Assembly: GCA_041739275.1 (NCBI GenBank)
Contig: JBGSOF010000055.1
Location: 18,507 to 82,506, forward strand
DNA: 64,000 bases
Source of the DNA: WGMI01 sp041739275
Lineage (GTDB): Bacteria; Bacteroidota; Bacteroidia; Flavobacteriales; Schleiferiaceae
Direction: 5' to 3'
This document shows, in pieces, positions 1 through 10,551 of this stretch (its first letter is position 1; each line of letters begins with the position of its first letter). Both the position numbers and the translations under genes were made by a program. Below the pieces are notes generated by a model, which searched no databases, was not told the DNA's origin, and saw only the letters and a list, made by a program, of their open reading frames with translations.

Positions 1-1
1 A

Positions 2-1117
2 TCTTTGATTTCTTGTTTTTTCGGAAGTTATCTGTACGCACAGAACACCGTCCGACCCGAAGCCTCAAATAAGGTCGATGGTTGGTGGCAAGCTCCCGGC
101 GGCGAATTCAAATTGCGCTTTGGCGGATACGTCAAGGCCGATTTTATCTATGATTTTAAGCCGATCGGGTCTCCATCGTTTTTCGATGTAACTCAAATCC
201 CTACCGATCAATCCGAGGGCCAAGCGGCCAGGTTTCAAGCCATGGAAACCCGCCTCAACATCGATGTTCGAAAGGCCACCGAACTCGGAGAAATTAGAGC
301 ATTTGTCGAGGGCGATTTTTACGGCAGCGGCAATTCTTTTCGACTGAGACATGCCTATGTAAGCCTTGGCAAACATTGGCTTGCGGGTCAGTCTTGGTCC
401 ACCTTTACCGATGTCAATATCATACCACCTACCCTCGACTTCGAAAAACCCGCGGCCTACGCCTTCGCAAGACATGCTCAGCTTCGATATACCACCGCCA
501 TTTCGCCTAAGTGGGAGTGGAGTTTGGCCGTTGAAGACCCCTCCAAAGCCATCGTTTTACCCACTGAGGGGAGCGTCGAGACGCCCATGCCCGACCTCGT
601 GACGCGTTTTGTGTGGACGTCCGGACGCACTCAAATTTTCCTTGCCGGCTTTTACGCCCGTGCTCGCTTTTTGCCCGACTCCGGAAAGATCCAAAATGTG
701 GAAGCTTATGGAGTGAACACGAGCTTCTCGATGGGTGTTTCAAATAAAAATCGAGTCTTTGGCCAAGCGATTTACGGTCCGGGAATTTCGAGACAACGCT
801 TTGGAAATTTTGCCGAACCCGATTCTGACGGACAAATCAAACCGCTACTTGGCTTTGGATTGAATCTGGGGTACGAGCACTTCTGGTCAGAAAAGTGGTC
901 TTCGCTCTTTTTGTTGAGTCATGGAGGAGAACATTTGGAATTTTCGGACAATACAGATTTGATCTCTCAAAACACCTACGCCGCGGTCAATTTGCTCTGG
1001 CATTTGCCCGCTCATTCCCTCGTCGGCCTCGAGTATTTGTATGGCAATAGAACGGATATCAACGATTTGAGCGGAGACGCACATCGTTTGATGATGAGCT
1101 TAAAAACAGACCTTTAG
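2..1117 (+). CDS. DcaP-like outer-membrane porin, 5' end outside window
   Basis: The frame is open to the window edge and a TTG at 5 is only an internal possibility, so the true start probably lies upstream. The visible N-terminus (hydrophobic stretch, then Tyr-Ala-Gln) looks like the end of a signal peptide. The rest has the alternating, aromatic-rich pattern of a beta-barrel, with a 'GGYVKADFIYDF' strand near residue 40 and repeated Tyr/Trp-rich strands to the end. This resembles the DcaP family of trimeric outer-membrane porins, which take up small anionic compounds in other bacteria; the substrate here is unknown. It ends 136 bases before thrS and is followed by a weak inverted repeat. 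Family call is by pattern and could be another porin type. Confidence 0.7.
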   Translation, partial: SLISCFFGSYLYAQNTVRPEASNKVDGWWQAPGGEFKLRFGGYVKADFIYDFKPIGSPSFFDVTQIPTDQSEGQAARFQAMETRLNIDVRKATELGEIRAFVEGDFYGSGNSFRLRHAYVSLGKHWLAGQSWSTFTDVNIIPPTLDFEKPAAYAFARHAQLRYTTAISPKWEWSLAVEDPSKAIVLPTEGSVETPMPDLVTRFVWTSGRTQIFLAGFYARARFLPDSGKIQNVEAYGVNTSFSMGVSNKNRVFGQAIYGPGISRQRFGNFAEPDSDGQIKPLLGFGLNLGYEHFWSEKWSSLFLLSHGGEHLEFSDNTDLISQNTYAAVNLLWHLPAHSLVGLEYLYGNRTDINDLSGDAHRLMMSLKTDL

Positions 1118-1150
1118 AAAATCTGCCCGGTCTAGGTCACTTCTGTTTTT
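1102..1150 (+). terminator. possible weak terminator after the porin gene
   Basis: A perfect 9-base inverted repeat (AAAAACAGA at 1102-1110, TCTGTTTTT at 1142-1150) ends in five T. The arm is A/T-rich and the loop is long (31 bases), so folding is uncertain; an inner AGACC/GGTCT pair may extend it. It sits at the stop codon of the porin gene, where a terminator would be expected. Confidence 0.3.
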
Positions 1151-1200
1151 AGAGAATTTGTCGCTTTGATTCATCCCGAACGTTCAGCCCACTGGCTGAC

Positions 1201-1208
1201 TAACTTTG
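1201..1208 (+). promoter_or_regulatory. -7 element TAACTTTG upstream of thrS
   Basis: TAACTTTG fits the Bacteroidota -7 consensus TAnnTTTG exactly and lies 45 bases before the thrS ATG at 1254. No TTG at the usual -33 distance is seen. The same octamer precedes the T9SS esterase-like gene and dapD. Confidence 0.45.
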
Positions 1209-1253
1209 AGCGCCCCAATCGAACAAACGATTGGCGGGCAAGAACAACGCAAA

Positions 1254-3203
<1,950 letters not shown>

Positions 3204-3221
3204 CCCAATTCAAACGCCACA

Positions 3222-3779
3222 CTGAGGAAGTCATACAATCCGCGGGACACCCGGCAGGAAGAAGATAAGCACCGGATTAACGAGCGAATCAGCTCGCCAA
3301 AAGTTCGCCTCGTCGGCGAGAATATTTCAGAGCAGGGTGTTTTCGACACTCGTGTTGCCCTGAGAATGGCGCAGGAGATGGAGCTTGATTTGGTCGAAAT
3401 CTCTCCCCAAGCCGATCCACCGGTCGCCAAGATCATCGACTACAGAAAGTTCCTTTACGATCAGAAAAAGAAACAAAAGGAACTCGCTGCCAAAAACATA
3501 AAGGTGGTGGTCAAGGAAATACGATTCGGACCCCAAACGGACGAACACGACTACGACTTCAAGAAGAAGCACGCCATCAGCTTTCTCGAAGACGGTTTCA
3601 AGATCAAGGCCTATGTGTTTTTTAGAGGTCGCTCGATCGTCTACAAAGACCAAGGAGAAATCCTCTTGTTGAAATTGGCCCAAGAGCTCGAGGAACTCGG
3701 AAAAGTTGAAAGCCTGCCAAAACTCGAAGGAAAGCGGATGTACATGATGATGGCGCCCAAGAAGAAAGTAAAAGGATAA
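3222..3779 (+). CDS. infC: translation initiation factor IF-3, CTG start
   Basis: IF-3 binds the 30S subunit, prevents 50S joining and checks the start codon. The typical N-terminal segment 'HRINERISSPKVRLVGEN' is encoded in frame from about 3276, and 'LDLVEISPQADPPVAKIIDY' follows. No ATG, GTG or TTG lies between the thrS stop (3201-3203, same frame) and ATG 3366, which would delete the N-domain. The CTG at 3222 gives 185 aa, the normal family length. Non-canonical infC starts (AUU in E. coli) are known to serve autoregulation because IF-3 rejects them; that role here is inference. The gap to thrS is 18 bases. Start confidence is lower than gene confidence. Confidence 0.93.
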   Translation: MRKSYNPRDTRQEEDKHRINERISSPKVRLVGENISEQGVFDTRVALRMAQEMELDLVEISPQADPPVAKIIDYRKFLYDQKKKQKELAAKNIKVVVKEIRFGPQTDEHDYDFKKKHAISFLEDGFKIKAYVFFRGRSIVYKDQGEILLLKLAQELEELGKVESLPKLEGKRMYMMMAPKKKVKG

Positions 3780-3816
3780 CCTCCTCACCACTCCACGAAC
3801 ACAGAACCCGAGCACC

Positions 3817-4011
3817 ATGCCCAAAATGAAAGCCAAGTCCGGAGCAAGTAAGCGTTTCAAGCTTACGGGCAGCGGCAAAATCAAGCGCAAGCACGCCTTC
3901 AAAAGTCACATTTTGACCAAGAAGAGCACCAAGCGCAAGCGCAATTTGACGCACAGCACCTTGGTGCACCCTTCAGACGAAGCGGGTGTGCGTTTGCAAC
4001 TTTGCATCTGA
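3817..4011 (+). CDS. rpmI: 50S ribosomal protein bL35
   Basis: A 64-residue basic protein of the large ribosomal subunit. It starts 'MPKMKAKSGASKRFKLTGSG' and continues with 'KHAFKSHILTKKSTKRKRNL', both typical of bL35. It lies 37 bases after infC and 98 before rplT in the universal infC-rpmI-rplT order, so it is almost certainly cotranscribed with them. Confidence 0.96.
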   Translation: MPKMKAKSGASKRFKLTGSGKIKRKHAFKSHILTKKSTKRKRNLTHSTLVHPSDEAGVRLQLCI

Positions 4012-4109
4012 TCGCCGAACCCCTTCGACGAATCGGTTTTTAACAACCCTGTCGCGGTGCACAAAAGATCGGCCTCAAACCCGACGCCCTCGACAAAACT
4101 CAACAAACC

Positions 4110-4454
4110 ATGCCTTTATCAAACAATGCGGTAGCGAGCCGCGCAAGACGCAAAAAGATCTTCAAACTCGCCAAAGGTTCGTTCGGACGTCGCAAAAACG
4201 TTTGGACGGTTGCCAAAAACTCTGTCGAAAAGGGCCTTACGTACGCCTATCGCGACCGCCGCAACAAAAAGCGCGAGTTCCGCTCGCTGTGGATTCAGCG
4301 GATTAACGCGGGTGCTCGTCAATATGGAATGTCTTATTCTGTGTTCATGGGCAAGTTGAATAAAAGCGGCATCGAACTCAACCGCAAGGTTTTGGCTGAT
4401 CTCGCCTTGAATCATCCCGAGGCGTTCAAAGCCGTCTGCCATCAAGTGGCTTAA
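4110..4454 (+). CDS. rplT: 50S ribosomal protein bL20
   Basis: Binds 23S rRNA early in assembly of the large subunit; in several bacteria L20 also represses its own operon. The 114-residue length and the sequence 'NAVASRARRKKIFKLAKGSF' followed by 'YRDRRNKKREFRSLWIQRIN' are diagnostic. It is the last gene of the thrS-infC-rpmI-rplT unit and is followed 20 bases later by a strong terminator. The 98 bases before it could hold an L20-binding leader, but I see no clear structure. Confidence 0.97.
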   Translation: MPLSNNAVASRARRKKIFKLAKGSFGRRKNVWTVAKNSVEKGLTYAYRDRRNKKREFRSLWIQRINAGARQYGMSYSVFMGKLNKSGIELNRKVLADLALNHPEAFKAVCHQVA

Positions 4455-4473
4455 ACACCGACTTCGAGCATTC

Positions 4474-4505
4474 AAGCCGAATCCTAAAGGGTTCGGCTTT
4501 TTTTT
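4474..4505 (+). terminator. intrinsic terminator of the thrS-rplT operon
   Basis: An 11-base stem (AAGCCGAATCC / GGGTTCGGCTT, one G-T pair) with a TAAA loop is followed by an uninterrupted run of T to 4505. It lies 20 bases after the rplT stop. Confidence 0.9.
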
Positions 4506-4551
4506 CGCCATAGGCTTTGTCTCGGAGGCTTAAATTCGCTCAACGCATCCG

Positions 4552-5622
4552 ATGAATCGCTTTCCCCACTTACTCGCTCTCGGAATCCTCTGTTTTTCTG
4601 CGGTCTGCCTTGAACTCCAAGCCCAAGATTCCAAACAAGGGTGTGTGGCCGATCAATGGCATTCGGTCAGTACTCCCTCGGGCGTCAAGCTCCGGAGCGC
4701 TCCCAATCTCAAGGCGAGCACGGTCGCACTGATTCCGAGAGATTCTTCTCTTTTGCTCTGTCCCGAAAAATTCGGCGATCTCGCCGTCGAAGGGGTACAG
4801 GGATCGTGGCGATTCGCCCAATACCGAAATCACGAAGGTTTTGTGTTCGATGGCTTTCTTCGAGCGCGTTTTTCTGAGGGTGTGCCCAAAGACTCTTTGA
4901 GCGTCTCTGATACCGCGAGCCAATCGAAAACACCCATTCTGCAGCATCCGGGCAAAGTCGAATCGCCCATGGAATTCAAGGTCATCGGCGCGGTTTACAA
5001 CCACTGTGGTTCGATCGACAGCCTTGACCCCGCTTGGTTTTGGTATGGCTTATACGCTGACGGCGAGCAGGAACCGATTCGATATCAACTCCGTCCGGTT
5101 GAGCTCTTGATCAGTTTGAGTCCGGGAAGTAAGCCGGGCAAACCTGAGTTCGATATCCTTCCGAAGAATCAAGAACCCCCGGCTCTTTTGATCGGGGGCA
5201 ACCGCCCGATTGCGGCCTTGTCGGCGGACGAGCTTCACTCCGGTCAGCGCTTTCCCCTTGCCCTCATGCCCGGAACCGTCTCGACGCTGCCCGCTCCGGG
5301 AGCTCTTCATTCGCTCGATATCAAGCTTTTGGCCCTGGGCTCGATCGACGAAGTCGGCGACTGTCCGAGCATTAAAAATTATCGACTCGAAATTGAACAA
5401 AGCGGGCTGCGCCAGTCGCTTTCAGACATTTTTCAACTCGAAGACCGTTGTGGAGCCCCCGAATTGTTTTGGTTTGGAGACTTAAATTCCGACCGCATTC
5501 CCGATGCCGTATTTATCGAAAAGACCTCTGATAAGGTGCGTTTCACCCTCTTAAATTCTCAGAGTCGGCCCCAGCAAATTTGGACCGTCGGTTCGCGCTG
5601 GATATATCAAAATTGCCCTTAA
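4552..5622 (+). CDS. secreted SH3-domain hypothetical protein
   Basis: A 356-residue protein with a signal peptide of about 24 residues ending in 'LQAQ'. Residues ~35-105 ('VSTPSGVKLRSAPNLKAST') look like a bacterial SH3 domain, a fold that often binds peptides or peptidoglycan. The remainder has no family I recognise; near the end 'WFGDLNSDRIPDAVFIE' resembles the acidic Asp-rich loop of FG-GAP or EF-hand-like repeats and could bind calcium. It stops five bases before the carboxylase start, so the two are probably cotranscribed, without an obvious functional link. Function unknown. Confidence 0.75.
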   Translation: MNRFPHLLALGILCFSAVCLELQAQDSKQGCVADQWHSVSTPSGVKLRSAPNLKASTVALIPRDSSLLLCPEKFGDLAVEGVQGSWRFAQYRNHEGFVFDGFLRARFSEGVPKDSLSVSDTASQSKTPILQHPGKVESPMEFKVIGAVYNHCGSIDSLDPAWFWYGLYADGEQEPIRYQLRPVELLISLSPGSKPGKPEFDILPKNQEPPALLIGGNRPIAALSADELHSGQRFPLALMPGTVSTLPAPGALHSLDIKLLALGSIDEVGDCPSIKNYRLEIEQSGLRQSLSDIFQLEDRCGAPELFWFGDLNSDRIPDAVFIEKTSDKVRFTLLNSQSRPQQIWTVGSRWIYQNCP

Positions 5623-5627
5623 ACCCT

Positions 5628-7262
5628 ATGGACGTAAAGCTGGAATTCGCGCGAAACGAAGATCAAATGCGCTTGATGCTCTCCGAGCTCAAAAGGCGAT
5701 TGGAAAAAGTGTACGAAGGAGGGGGAATCGAACTCCAGCGAAAGCAAAAAGCACTCGGCAAGATGACTGCCCGAGAGCGTGTGGAGCACTTGCTCGACCC
5801 GGGAACCCAGTTCATTGAAATCGGCGCTCTCGCCGGAGAGGGTATGTACGCCGAACACGGAGGCTGTGCTGCCGGAGGAGTGGTGGTGGTGCTCGGTTGG
5901 CTCTGCGGACGAATGAGTCTTGTGGTCGCCAACGACGCCACGGTCAAAGCAGGTACGTGGTTTCCGATCACCGCAAAAAAGAATTTGCGGGCTCAAGAAA
6001 TCGCGCTTGAAAACCACATACCGATTGTGTATTTGGTCGATTCGGCCGGTGTTTACCTCCCGCTTCAAGACGAGGTCTTTCCGGACAAGGAGAACTTTGG
6101 TCGAATTTTTCGAAATAACGCCTTGTTGAGCAGCAAGGGCATCAGCCAAATTGCGGCGATTATGGGGAGTTGTGTGGCCGGAGGCGCCTATTTGCCCATT
6201 ATGAGCGACGAAGCTCTGATTGTTGAGAAAACGGGCAGCATCTTTTTGGCGGGCTCGTACTTGGTCAAAGCGGCGATTGGCGAAGACATCGACAACGAAA
6301 CCCTGGGCGGGGCCGATACCCATTGCGAAATTTCAGGGGTCACCGATTACAAAGCCGCCAACGACGGGGACGCGCTCAAAAAGATTCGCTCGATAGTCGA
6401 TAAAATGGGGGCTTTCGAACGGGCGGGATTCAACCGAATTCAAGCTGCGCAACCCGAGCGTCCGGCATCAGACATCCACGGTCTGTTTCCCGACGATCGA
6501 AGCAAACCCTACGACACCTCCGAAGTCCTGAAGTGCATTGTCGATTCCGGGAGCTTTGAAGAGTACAAAAAGGGGTATGGCAAAAGCTTGCTTACCGGCT
6601 ATGCCCGGATCGACGGCTGGGCCGTGGGCGTTGTAGCCAACAATCGAATGTTGGTGCGGAACGGAAAGGGGGAAACTCAATTTGGAGGGGTGATTTATTC
6701 AGACTCCGCAGACAAGGCCGCACGCTTTATTGCGAACTGCAATCAAAAGCGCATTCCGCTGGTGTTCTTTCAAGATGTCACCGGCTTTATGGTGGGTTCG
6801 CGAAGCGAGCACGGAGGCATCATCAAAGACGGGGCTAAAATGGTGAACGCCGTGAGCAATTCGGTCGTGCCAAAGTTCACCGTTTTGATGGGAAATGCTT
6901 TTGGTGCAGGTTATTACGCTATGTGTGGAAAAGCGTACGACCCCAGACTCATCGTGGCCTGGCCTACCGCGCGGCTTGCCGTAATGGGGGGAAATCAGGC
7001 CGCTCAGGTCTTGCTCCAAATCGAAAAGGGGCAGCGCAAGAGCAAATCGCGCAAAGAAAACGACCCCGAAGATCAGGCCTTGATCGAGCGCATTCGCGAC
7101 CGCTACGACCAGCAAACTTCTCCCTACTACGCGGCTTCTCGACTTTGGGTCGATGCCCTGATCGATCCCGTCGAAACGAGGGGTGTTTTGAGTATGGGGA
7201 TCGAAATGGCCGATCACAATCCGCATATCGAGCCTTTTTCAATGGGCATTCTTCAGACTTAA
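5628..7262 (+). CDS. acyl-CoA carboxylase beta subunit, methylcrotonyl-CoA carboxylase-like
   Basis: Carboxyltransferase subunit of a biotin-dependent acyl-CoA carboxylase: moves CO2 from carboxybiotin to the acyl-CoA. The 544 residues hold two crotonase-fold carboxyltransferase halves. 'DSAGVYLPLQDEVFPDKENF' and 'IMGSCVAGGAYLPIMSDEAL' are closer to 3-methylcrotonyl-CoA carboxylase (leucine breakdown) than to the propionyl- or acetyl-CoA enzymes; geranyl-CoA carboxylase is an alternative. The biotin-bearing alpha subunit is not in the window. ATG 5628 is chosen over TTG 5580 because the latter overlaps the upstream gene and adds no family sequence. Confidence 0.9.
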   Translation: MDVKLEFARNEDQMRLMLSELKRRLEKVYEGGGIELQRKQKALGKMTARERVEHLLDPGTQFIEIGALAGEGMYAEHGGCAAGGVVVVLGWLCGRMSLVVANDATVKAGTWFPITAKKNLRAQEIALENHIPIVYLVDSAGVYLPLQDEVFPDKENFGRIFRNNALLSSKGISQIAAIMGSCVAGGAYLPIMSDEALIVEKTGSIFLAGSYLVKAAIGEDIDNETLGGADTHCEISGVTDYKAANDGDALKKIRSIVDKMGAFERAGFNRIQAAQPERPASDIHGLFPDDRSKPYDTSEVLKCIVDSGSFEEYKKGYGKSLLTGYARIDGWAVGVVANNRMLVRNGKGETQFGGVIYSDSADKAARFIANCNQKRIPLVFFQDVTGFMVGSRSEHGGIIKDGAKMVNAVSNSVVPKFTVLMGNAFGAGYYAMCGKAYDPRLIVAWPTARLAVMGGNQAAQVLLQIEKGQRKSKSRKENDPEDQALIERIRDRYDQQTSPYYAASRLWVDALIDPVETRGVLSMGIEMADHNPHIEPFSMGILQT

Positions 7263-7268
7263 TCCGAA

Positions 7269-7817
7269 TTGCAGGTGGAAGGTTATTTTGAATTTGGTTA
7301 TGTCAAGCGAGCATTTGGACTTAAAGGCGAGGTTGTTGTGCAATCGGATGCCGACGATCCCAAATCCTACTTGGATACCAAGGTTTTCTTTGTCGAAGAC
7401 TCCGGGCTCGCACTCCCCTGGTTTGTGCAGTCGATGGAGCCGAATCCGGACCACAGCTTTCGGGTGAAGTTTGAACAGCTCAACAGCGAATCAGAGGCTC
7501 GGGAGTGCATCAGAACCAAGCTGTTCTTGCCCGAAAGCGCGCTTCCCGATCCGGGCGAAGACGGTTTTTATTATCACGAAATCGTGGGTTACGAACTGTG
7601 GAATGTCGAGGAAGACGGACATCGCAGTCTCGTGGGTCGGATTGCGGATGTCATTGACCGCAATCAGCAGGACTTGCTCGAAGTGCACTCGGAAAGCGCT
7701 CGTTACCTCATTCCGCTGACCGACGACTGGATTCTCGAATTCAATCGAGCCGAAAAGCGATTTGATTTTCGACTTCCACCCGGTTTGCTCGAGGTTTTTG
7801 AAAATTCCAAAGACTGA
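7269..7817 (+). CDS. rimM: ribosome maturation factor RimM
   Basis: Assists late maturation of the 30S subunit by binding S19 near the 16S rRNA head. The N-terminal beta-barrel starts 'GYVKRAFGLKGEVVV', the RimM signature, and a PRC-barrel domain follows from ~residue 95 ('YYHEIVGYELWN'). Length 182 aa is normal. No ATG is available: the start is TTG at 7269 or GTG at 7275, two codons later. It follows the carboxylase by six bases and precedes a tRNA methyltransferase gene, so translation genes sit behind a metabolic gene in one transcript. Confidence 0.93.
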   Translation: MQVEGYFEFGYVKRAFGLKGEVVVQSDADDPKSYLDTKVFFVEDSGLALPWFVQSMEPNPDHSFRVKFEQLNSESEARECIRTKLFLPESALPDPGEDGFYYHEIVGYELWNVEEDGHRSLVGRIADVIDRNQQDLLEVHSESARYLIPLTDDWILEFNRAEKRFDFRLPPGLLEVFENSKD

Positions 7818-7835
7818 GGTCGCAAAAAGCACGGC

Positions 7836-8606
7836 GTGTTTCGCTTTACCCGTTTTGCGCTGTACAACGAACACAGCGCGCACAAAATCGGCACCGACTC
7901 GGTTTTATTGGGCTCTTGGCTCGGTGCGCGTTTGCATTCGGATCGGCCATTCCGGGCAGCCGATCTCGGCTCGGGCACAGGGGTTCTTGGGTGCCTCATC
8001 GCCGATCGATTTCCCCTTGCTTCGATAGATCTATTTGAAAAGGAACCCGAAGCTTGCGAAGAATTCAAGCGCAGCGCGGAACAACTGCCGTTTAAAGAGC
8101 GAATGCAGCTCTTTGAAGGCGATATCTTCGAGCAACTGCCCCTGCGCAAGCCCGAGAAAGGCTATGACTTCATTGCGACAAACCCGCCATTTTTTTTGAA
8201 GTCTCTGGCTCCCGAAGATTTGAAACGAAAGACCTCGAGGCATTTTGAAGGCGAGTCTATGCGCAAACGCTGGTTCGAACTCGCGGCTTCGGCGCTGGCT
8301 CCCGGCGGAACGCTTGCCTTTGTTGAACCCGCAGATCGGGAACCTCCCTCGGGTTTCAGCCGATGGAATCTCTTTGAAAGTCGCGTGCTTTGGGTGAAAG
8401 GTTTGGAGGGCAAGCCGAGAATTCGCAAACTCCAAGAATGGATTCGACCGAACGGTTCGATTTCAAACACCGGCCTCGAGGAACTCGAAATTGCGGTTTG
8501 GAAGGCTCCAAACCTCCATAGCAATGCCTACAAAAATTTACTAAACGGAATATTGCCCTCGCTTTCTGAATCTTCGGCCGCCTTGGGCTCAGACACTCCA
8601 AATTGA
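7836..8606 (+). CDS. tRNA1(Val) (adenine-37-N6)-methyltransferase, TrmN6-like
   Basis: A class I SAM-dependent methyltransferase of 256 aa. The SAM-binding glycine loop 'ADLGSGTGVLG' is near residue 45 and the N6-adenine catalytic motif 'NPPFF' is near residue 117. The N-terminal 'FRFTRFALYNEHSAHKIGTDSVLL' pattern (split here over the opening residues) is that of YfiC/TrmN6, which methylates A37 of tRNA-Val. GTG start at 7836, 18 bases after rimM. The 3' end overlaps the convergent DinB-like gene by 79 bases. Confidence 0.88.
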   Translation: MFRFTRFALYNEHSAHKIGTDSVLLGSWLGARLHSDRPFRAADLGSGTGVLGCLIADRFPLASIDLFEKEPEACEEFKRSAEQLPFKERMQLFEGDIFEQLPLRKPEKGYDFIATNPPFFLKSLAPEDLKRKTSRHFEGESMRKRWFELAASALAPGGTLAFVEPADREPPSGFSRWNLFESRVLWVKGLEGKPRIRKLQEWIRPNGSISNTGLEELEIAVWKAPNLHSNAYKNLLNGILPSLSESSAALGSDTPN

Positions 8607-9034
8607 TCGAAGTGATGCTTGAAGTGCTTCATGTGGAGCAAGGTCCAAAGCTCGACGTCCAAACGTCCAAAATCGGGGTGAATTGAACTGAACTGAGGGT
8701 TCTTGGTAAAGAGCAACTGCATGTCTATCAACGTTCTGAGCAGGCGTATACGGCTCTCGTCAAAACTCGCCTCCGGCAAGGGAAGTTCATAGAATTCCTC
8801 CGGGCTTCTGAGGTTTCGGGCCAGCGGTTTGTCGGATCTCAAAAACTGTTGGTAGCGCTGCACTTGCTCCGGAGAAATCCGCATCTCGCGCACTTCGTCG
8901 CGCAGACTCATCCGCAATGCACGGGTGAGGTGATCGACCATTTCCGTGGGAGACATAAGCCCCCAGCGCGCCTGAGAAGACAACGTAAGCCGCCTGAGCG
9001 CGTTGGGAACATCGCTATTGAAGAAGTCGTACAT
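8528..9034 (-). CDS. DinB-like / DUF1569 family protein
   Basis: A 168-residue protein with the outline of the DinB four-helix superfamily, close to DUF1569: 'ARWGLMSPTEMVDHLTRALR' near the N-terminus and 'WTLLHMKHFKHHFDQFGVSE' near the C-terminus. Its histidines fit the metal-binding triad of this superfamily. Many members are thiol-dependent metalloenzymes, but most have no known substrate. It is transcribed alone from a promoter just upstream and overlaps the 3' end of the methyltransferase gene by 79 bases. Confidence 0.8.
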   Translation of the reverse strand: MYDFFNSDVPNALRRLTLSSQARWGLMSPTEMVDHLTRALRMSLRDEVREMRISPEQVQRYQQFLRSDKPLARNLRSPEEFYELPLPEASFDESRIRLLRTLIDMQLLFTKNPQFSSIHPDFGRLDVELWTLLHMKHFKHHFDQFGVSEPKAAEDSESEGNIPFSKFL

Positions 9035-9046
9035 GGGGCATCTTTA

Positions 9047-9075
9047 CGAATATAAAGATACGTAAAGTACGACAA
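9047..9075 (-). promoter_or_regulatory. promoter of the DinB-like gene
   Basis: Read on the minus strand: TTG (9075-9073), 18 bases, then TATATTCG (9054-9047), a one-mismatch copy of the Bacteroidota -7 element TAnnTTTG at proper spacing from a -33 TTG. The predicted transcript would begin only a few bases before the ATG at 9034. Confidence 0.45.
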
Positions 9076-9096
9076 CAAAAAAATCCTGTTGAAAAC

Positions 9097-10485
9097 TTAT
9101 AAGTGGATCACTTCACCATATGCATCCGCAGTGGCCTCCATTATGGCCTCGCTCATGGTCGGGTGCGGGTGGACGCTCTTCATAATCTCGACACCGGTCG
9201 TTTCAAGCTTGCGCGCAACAACGGCTTCGGCAATCATTTCAGTCACGTTGGCACCGATCATGTGGCAGCCGAGCATTTCGCCGTACTTGGCGTCGTAAAT
9301 CACCTTGACAAAGCCGTCTTTATGCCCTGCGGCCGAAGCTTTGCCCGAAGCCGAAAATGGAAACTTTCCGATTTTGAGCTCGTAGCCGGCCTCGCGAGCG
9401 GCTTTTTCGGTCATGCCCACGCTGGCGATTTCAGGCGAACAATAGGTGCAGCCCGGGAGGTTGCCATAGTCGAGCGGCTGAGGATGATGTCCGGCGATTT
9501 TCTCTACGCAGATAATCCCCTCGGCACTGGCCACGTGCGCTAGCGCAGGTCCGGGAACACAATCTCCGATGGCGTAATAGCCGTCGACTTTTGTTTTGTA
9601 AAACGCATCGACTTTGATCTTGCCCTTTTCAACCTCAATACCCACAGCTTCGAGCCCGATGTTTTCGAGATTGGCTTCAACCCCGGCCGCAGAGAGCACG
9701 ATGTCGCACTCGATCTTTTCTTCGCCTTTTTTGGTCTTCACGGTGACGGAACACCCTTTGCCCGAAGTGTCCACCTTGAGCACCTCGCTGGAGGTCATCA
9801 CATTGATTCCCATTTTCTTGAAGCTTCGCTCCAATTGCTTGCTGATGTCTTCGTCTTCGACAGGAACCAATTGCGGCATATATTCCACCAGAGTGACTTC
9901 GGTTCCCATGGCGGCATAGAAATAGGCAAACTCCGCTCCGATGGCACCCGAACCGACGACGACCAAGCGCTTGGGCTGTTCGGGCAAAGTCATGGCTTCG
10001 CGATATCCGATAATCTTTTTGCCGTCTTGGGGCATGCTCGGAAGCACGCGAGAACGGGCACCCGTAGCGACGATGATGTGCGCCGCCGAATACTCTTGAA
10101 CCGACCCGTCTGACCCGCGCACCGAGAGCTTTTTGCCCGGAAGCAGCATGCCCTCGCCCATCAATACGTCGATTTTGTTCTTCTTCATCAAAAACTCGAC
10201 GCCTTTGCTCATACCGCCTGCCACGTCTCTGCTGCGTTTCACGACCGCCGAAAAGTCTTTGTCCACTCCCGAGGCGTTGAGGCCATAGTCGCCGGCGTGT
10301 TTGAGGTATTCGAACACATTGGCGCTCTTCAACAAGGCCTTGGTGGGGATGCACCCCCAGTTCAAGCAAATGCCCCCGAGGCTCTCGCGTTCGACGACCG
10401 CTGTTTTAAGACCGAGTTGTGAAGCGCGAATCGCGGCGACATAGCCACCGGGGCCTGTGCCGAGAACAATGAGATCGTAGTTCAT
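9097..10485 (-). CDS. lpdA: dihydrolipoyl dehydrogenase
   Basis: E3 flavoprotein of the 2-oxo-acid dehydrogenase and glycine cleavage complexes; reoxidises dihydrolipoamide with NAD+. The 462 aa include the FAD-binding 'GTGPGGYVAA' at residue ~8, the redox-active disulfide motif 'GGICLNWGCIPTKALL' at ~38, an NAD-binding 'VVGSGAIGAEFA' in the middle and the C-terminal 'HPHPTMSEA' with the active-site histidine. No E1 or E2 gene is adjacent, so it stands alone, as E3 often does in Bacteroidota. Confidence 0.96.
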   Translation of the reverse strand: MNYDLIVLGTGPGGYVAAIRASQLGLKTAVVERESLGGICLNWGCIPTKALLKSANVFEYLKHAGDYGLNASGVDKDFSAVVKRSRDVAGGMSKGVEFLMKKNKIDVLMGEGMLLPGKKLSVRGSDGSVQEYSAAHIIVATGARSRVLPSMPQDGKKIIGYREAMTLPEQPKRLVVVGSGAIGAEFAYFYAAMGTEVTLVEYMPQLVPVEDEDISKQLERSFKKMGINVMTSSEVLKVDTSGKGCSVTVKTKKGEEKIECDIVLSAAGVEANLENIGLEAVGIEVEKGKIKVDAFYKTKVDGYYAIGDCVPGPALAHVASAEGIICVEKIAGHHPQPLDYGNLPGCTYCSPEIASVGMTEKAAREAGYELKIGKFPFSASGKASAAGHKDGFVKVIYDAKYGEMLGCHMIGANVTEMIAEAVVARKLETTGVEIMKSVHPHPTMSEAIMEATADAYGEVIHL

Positions 10486-10551
10486 GGTGTGTGTATGAGT
10501 GCCGGAGAAAACCGAATTCTCCGCTTCAAAAATAGAGCAGCCGAGCCGGCT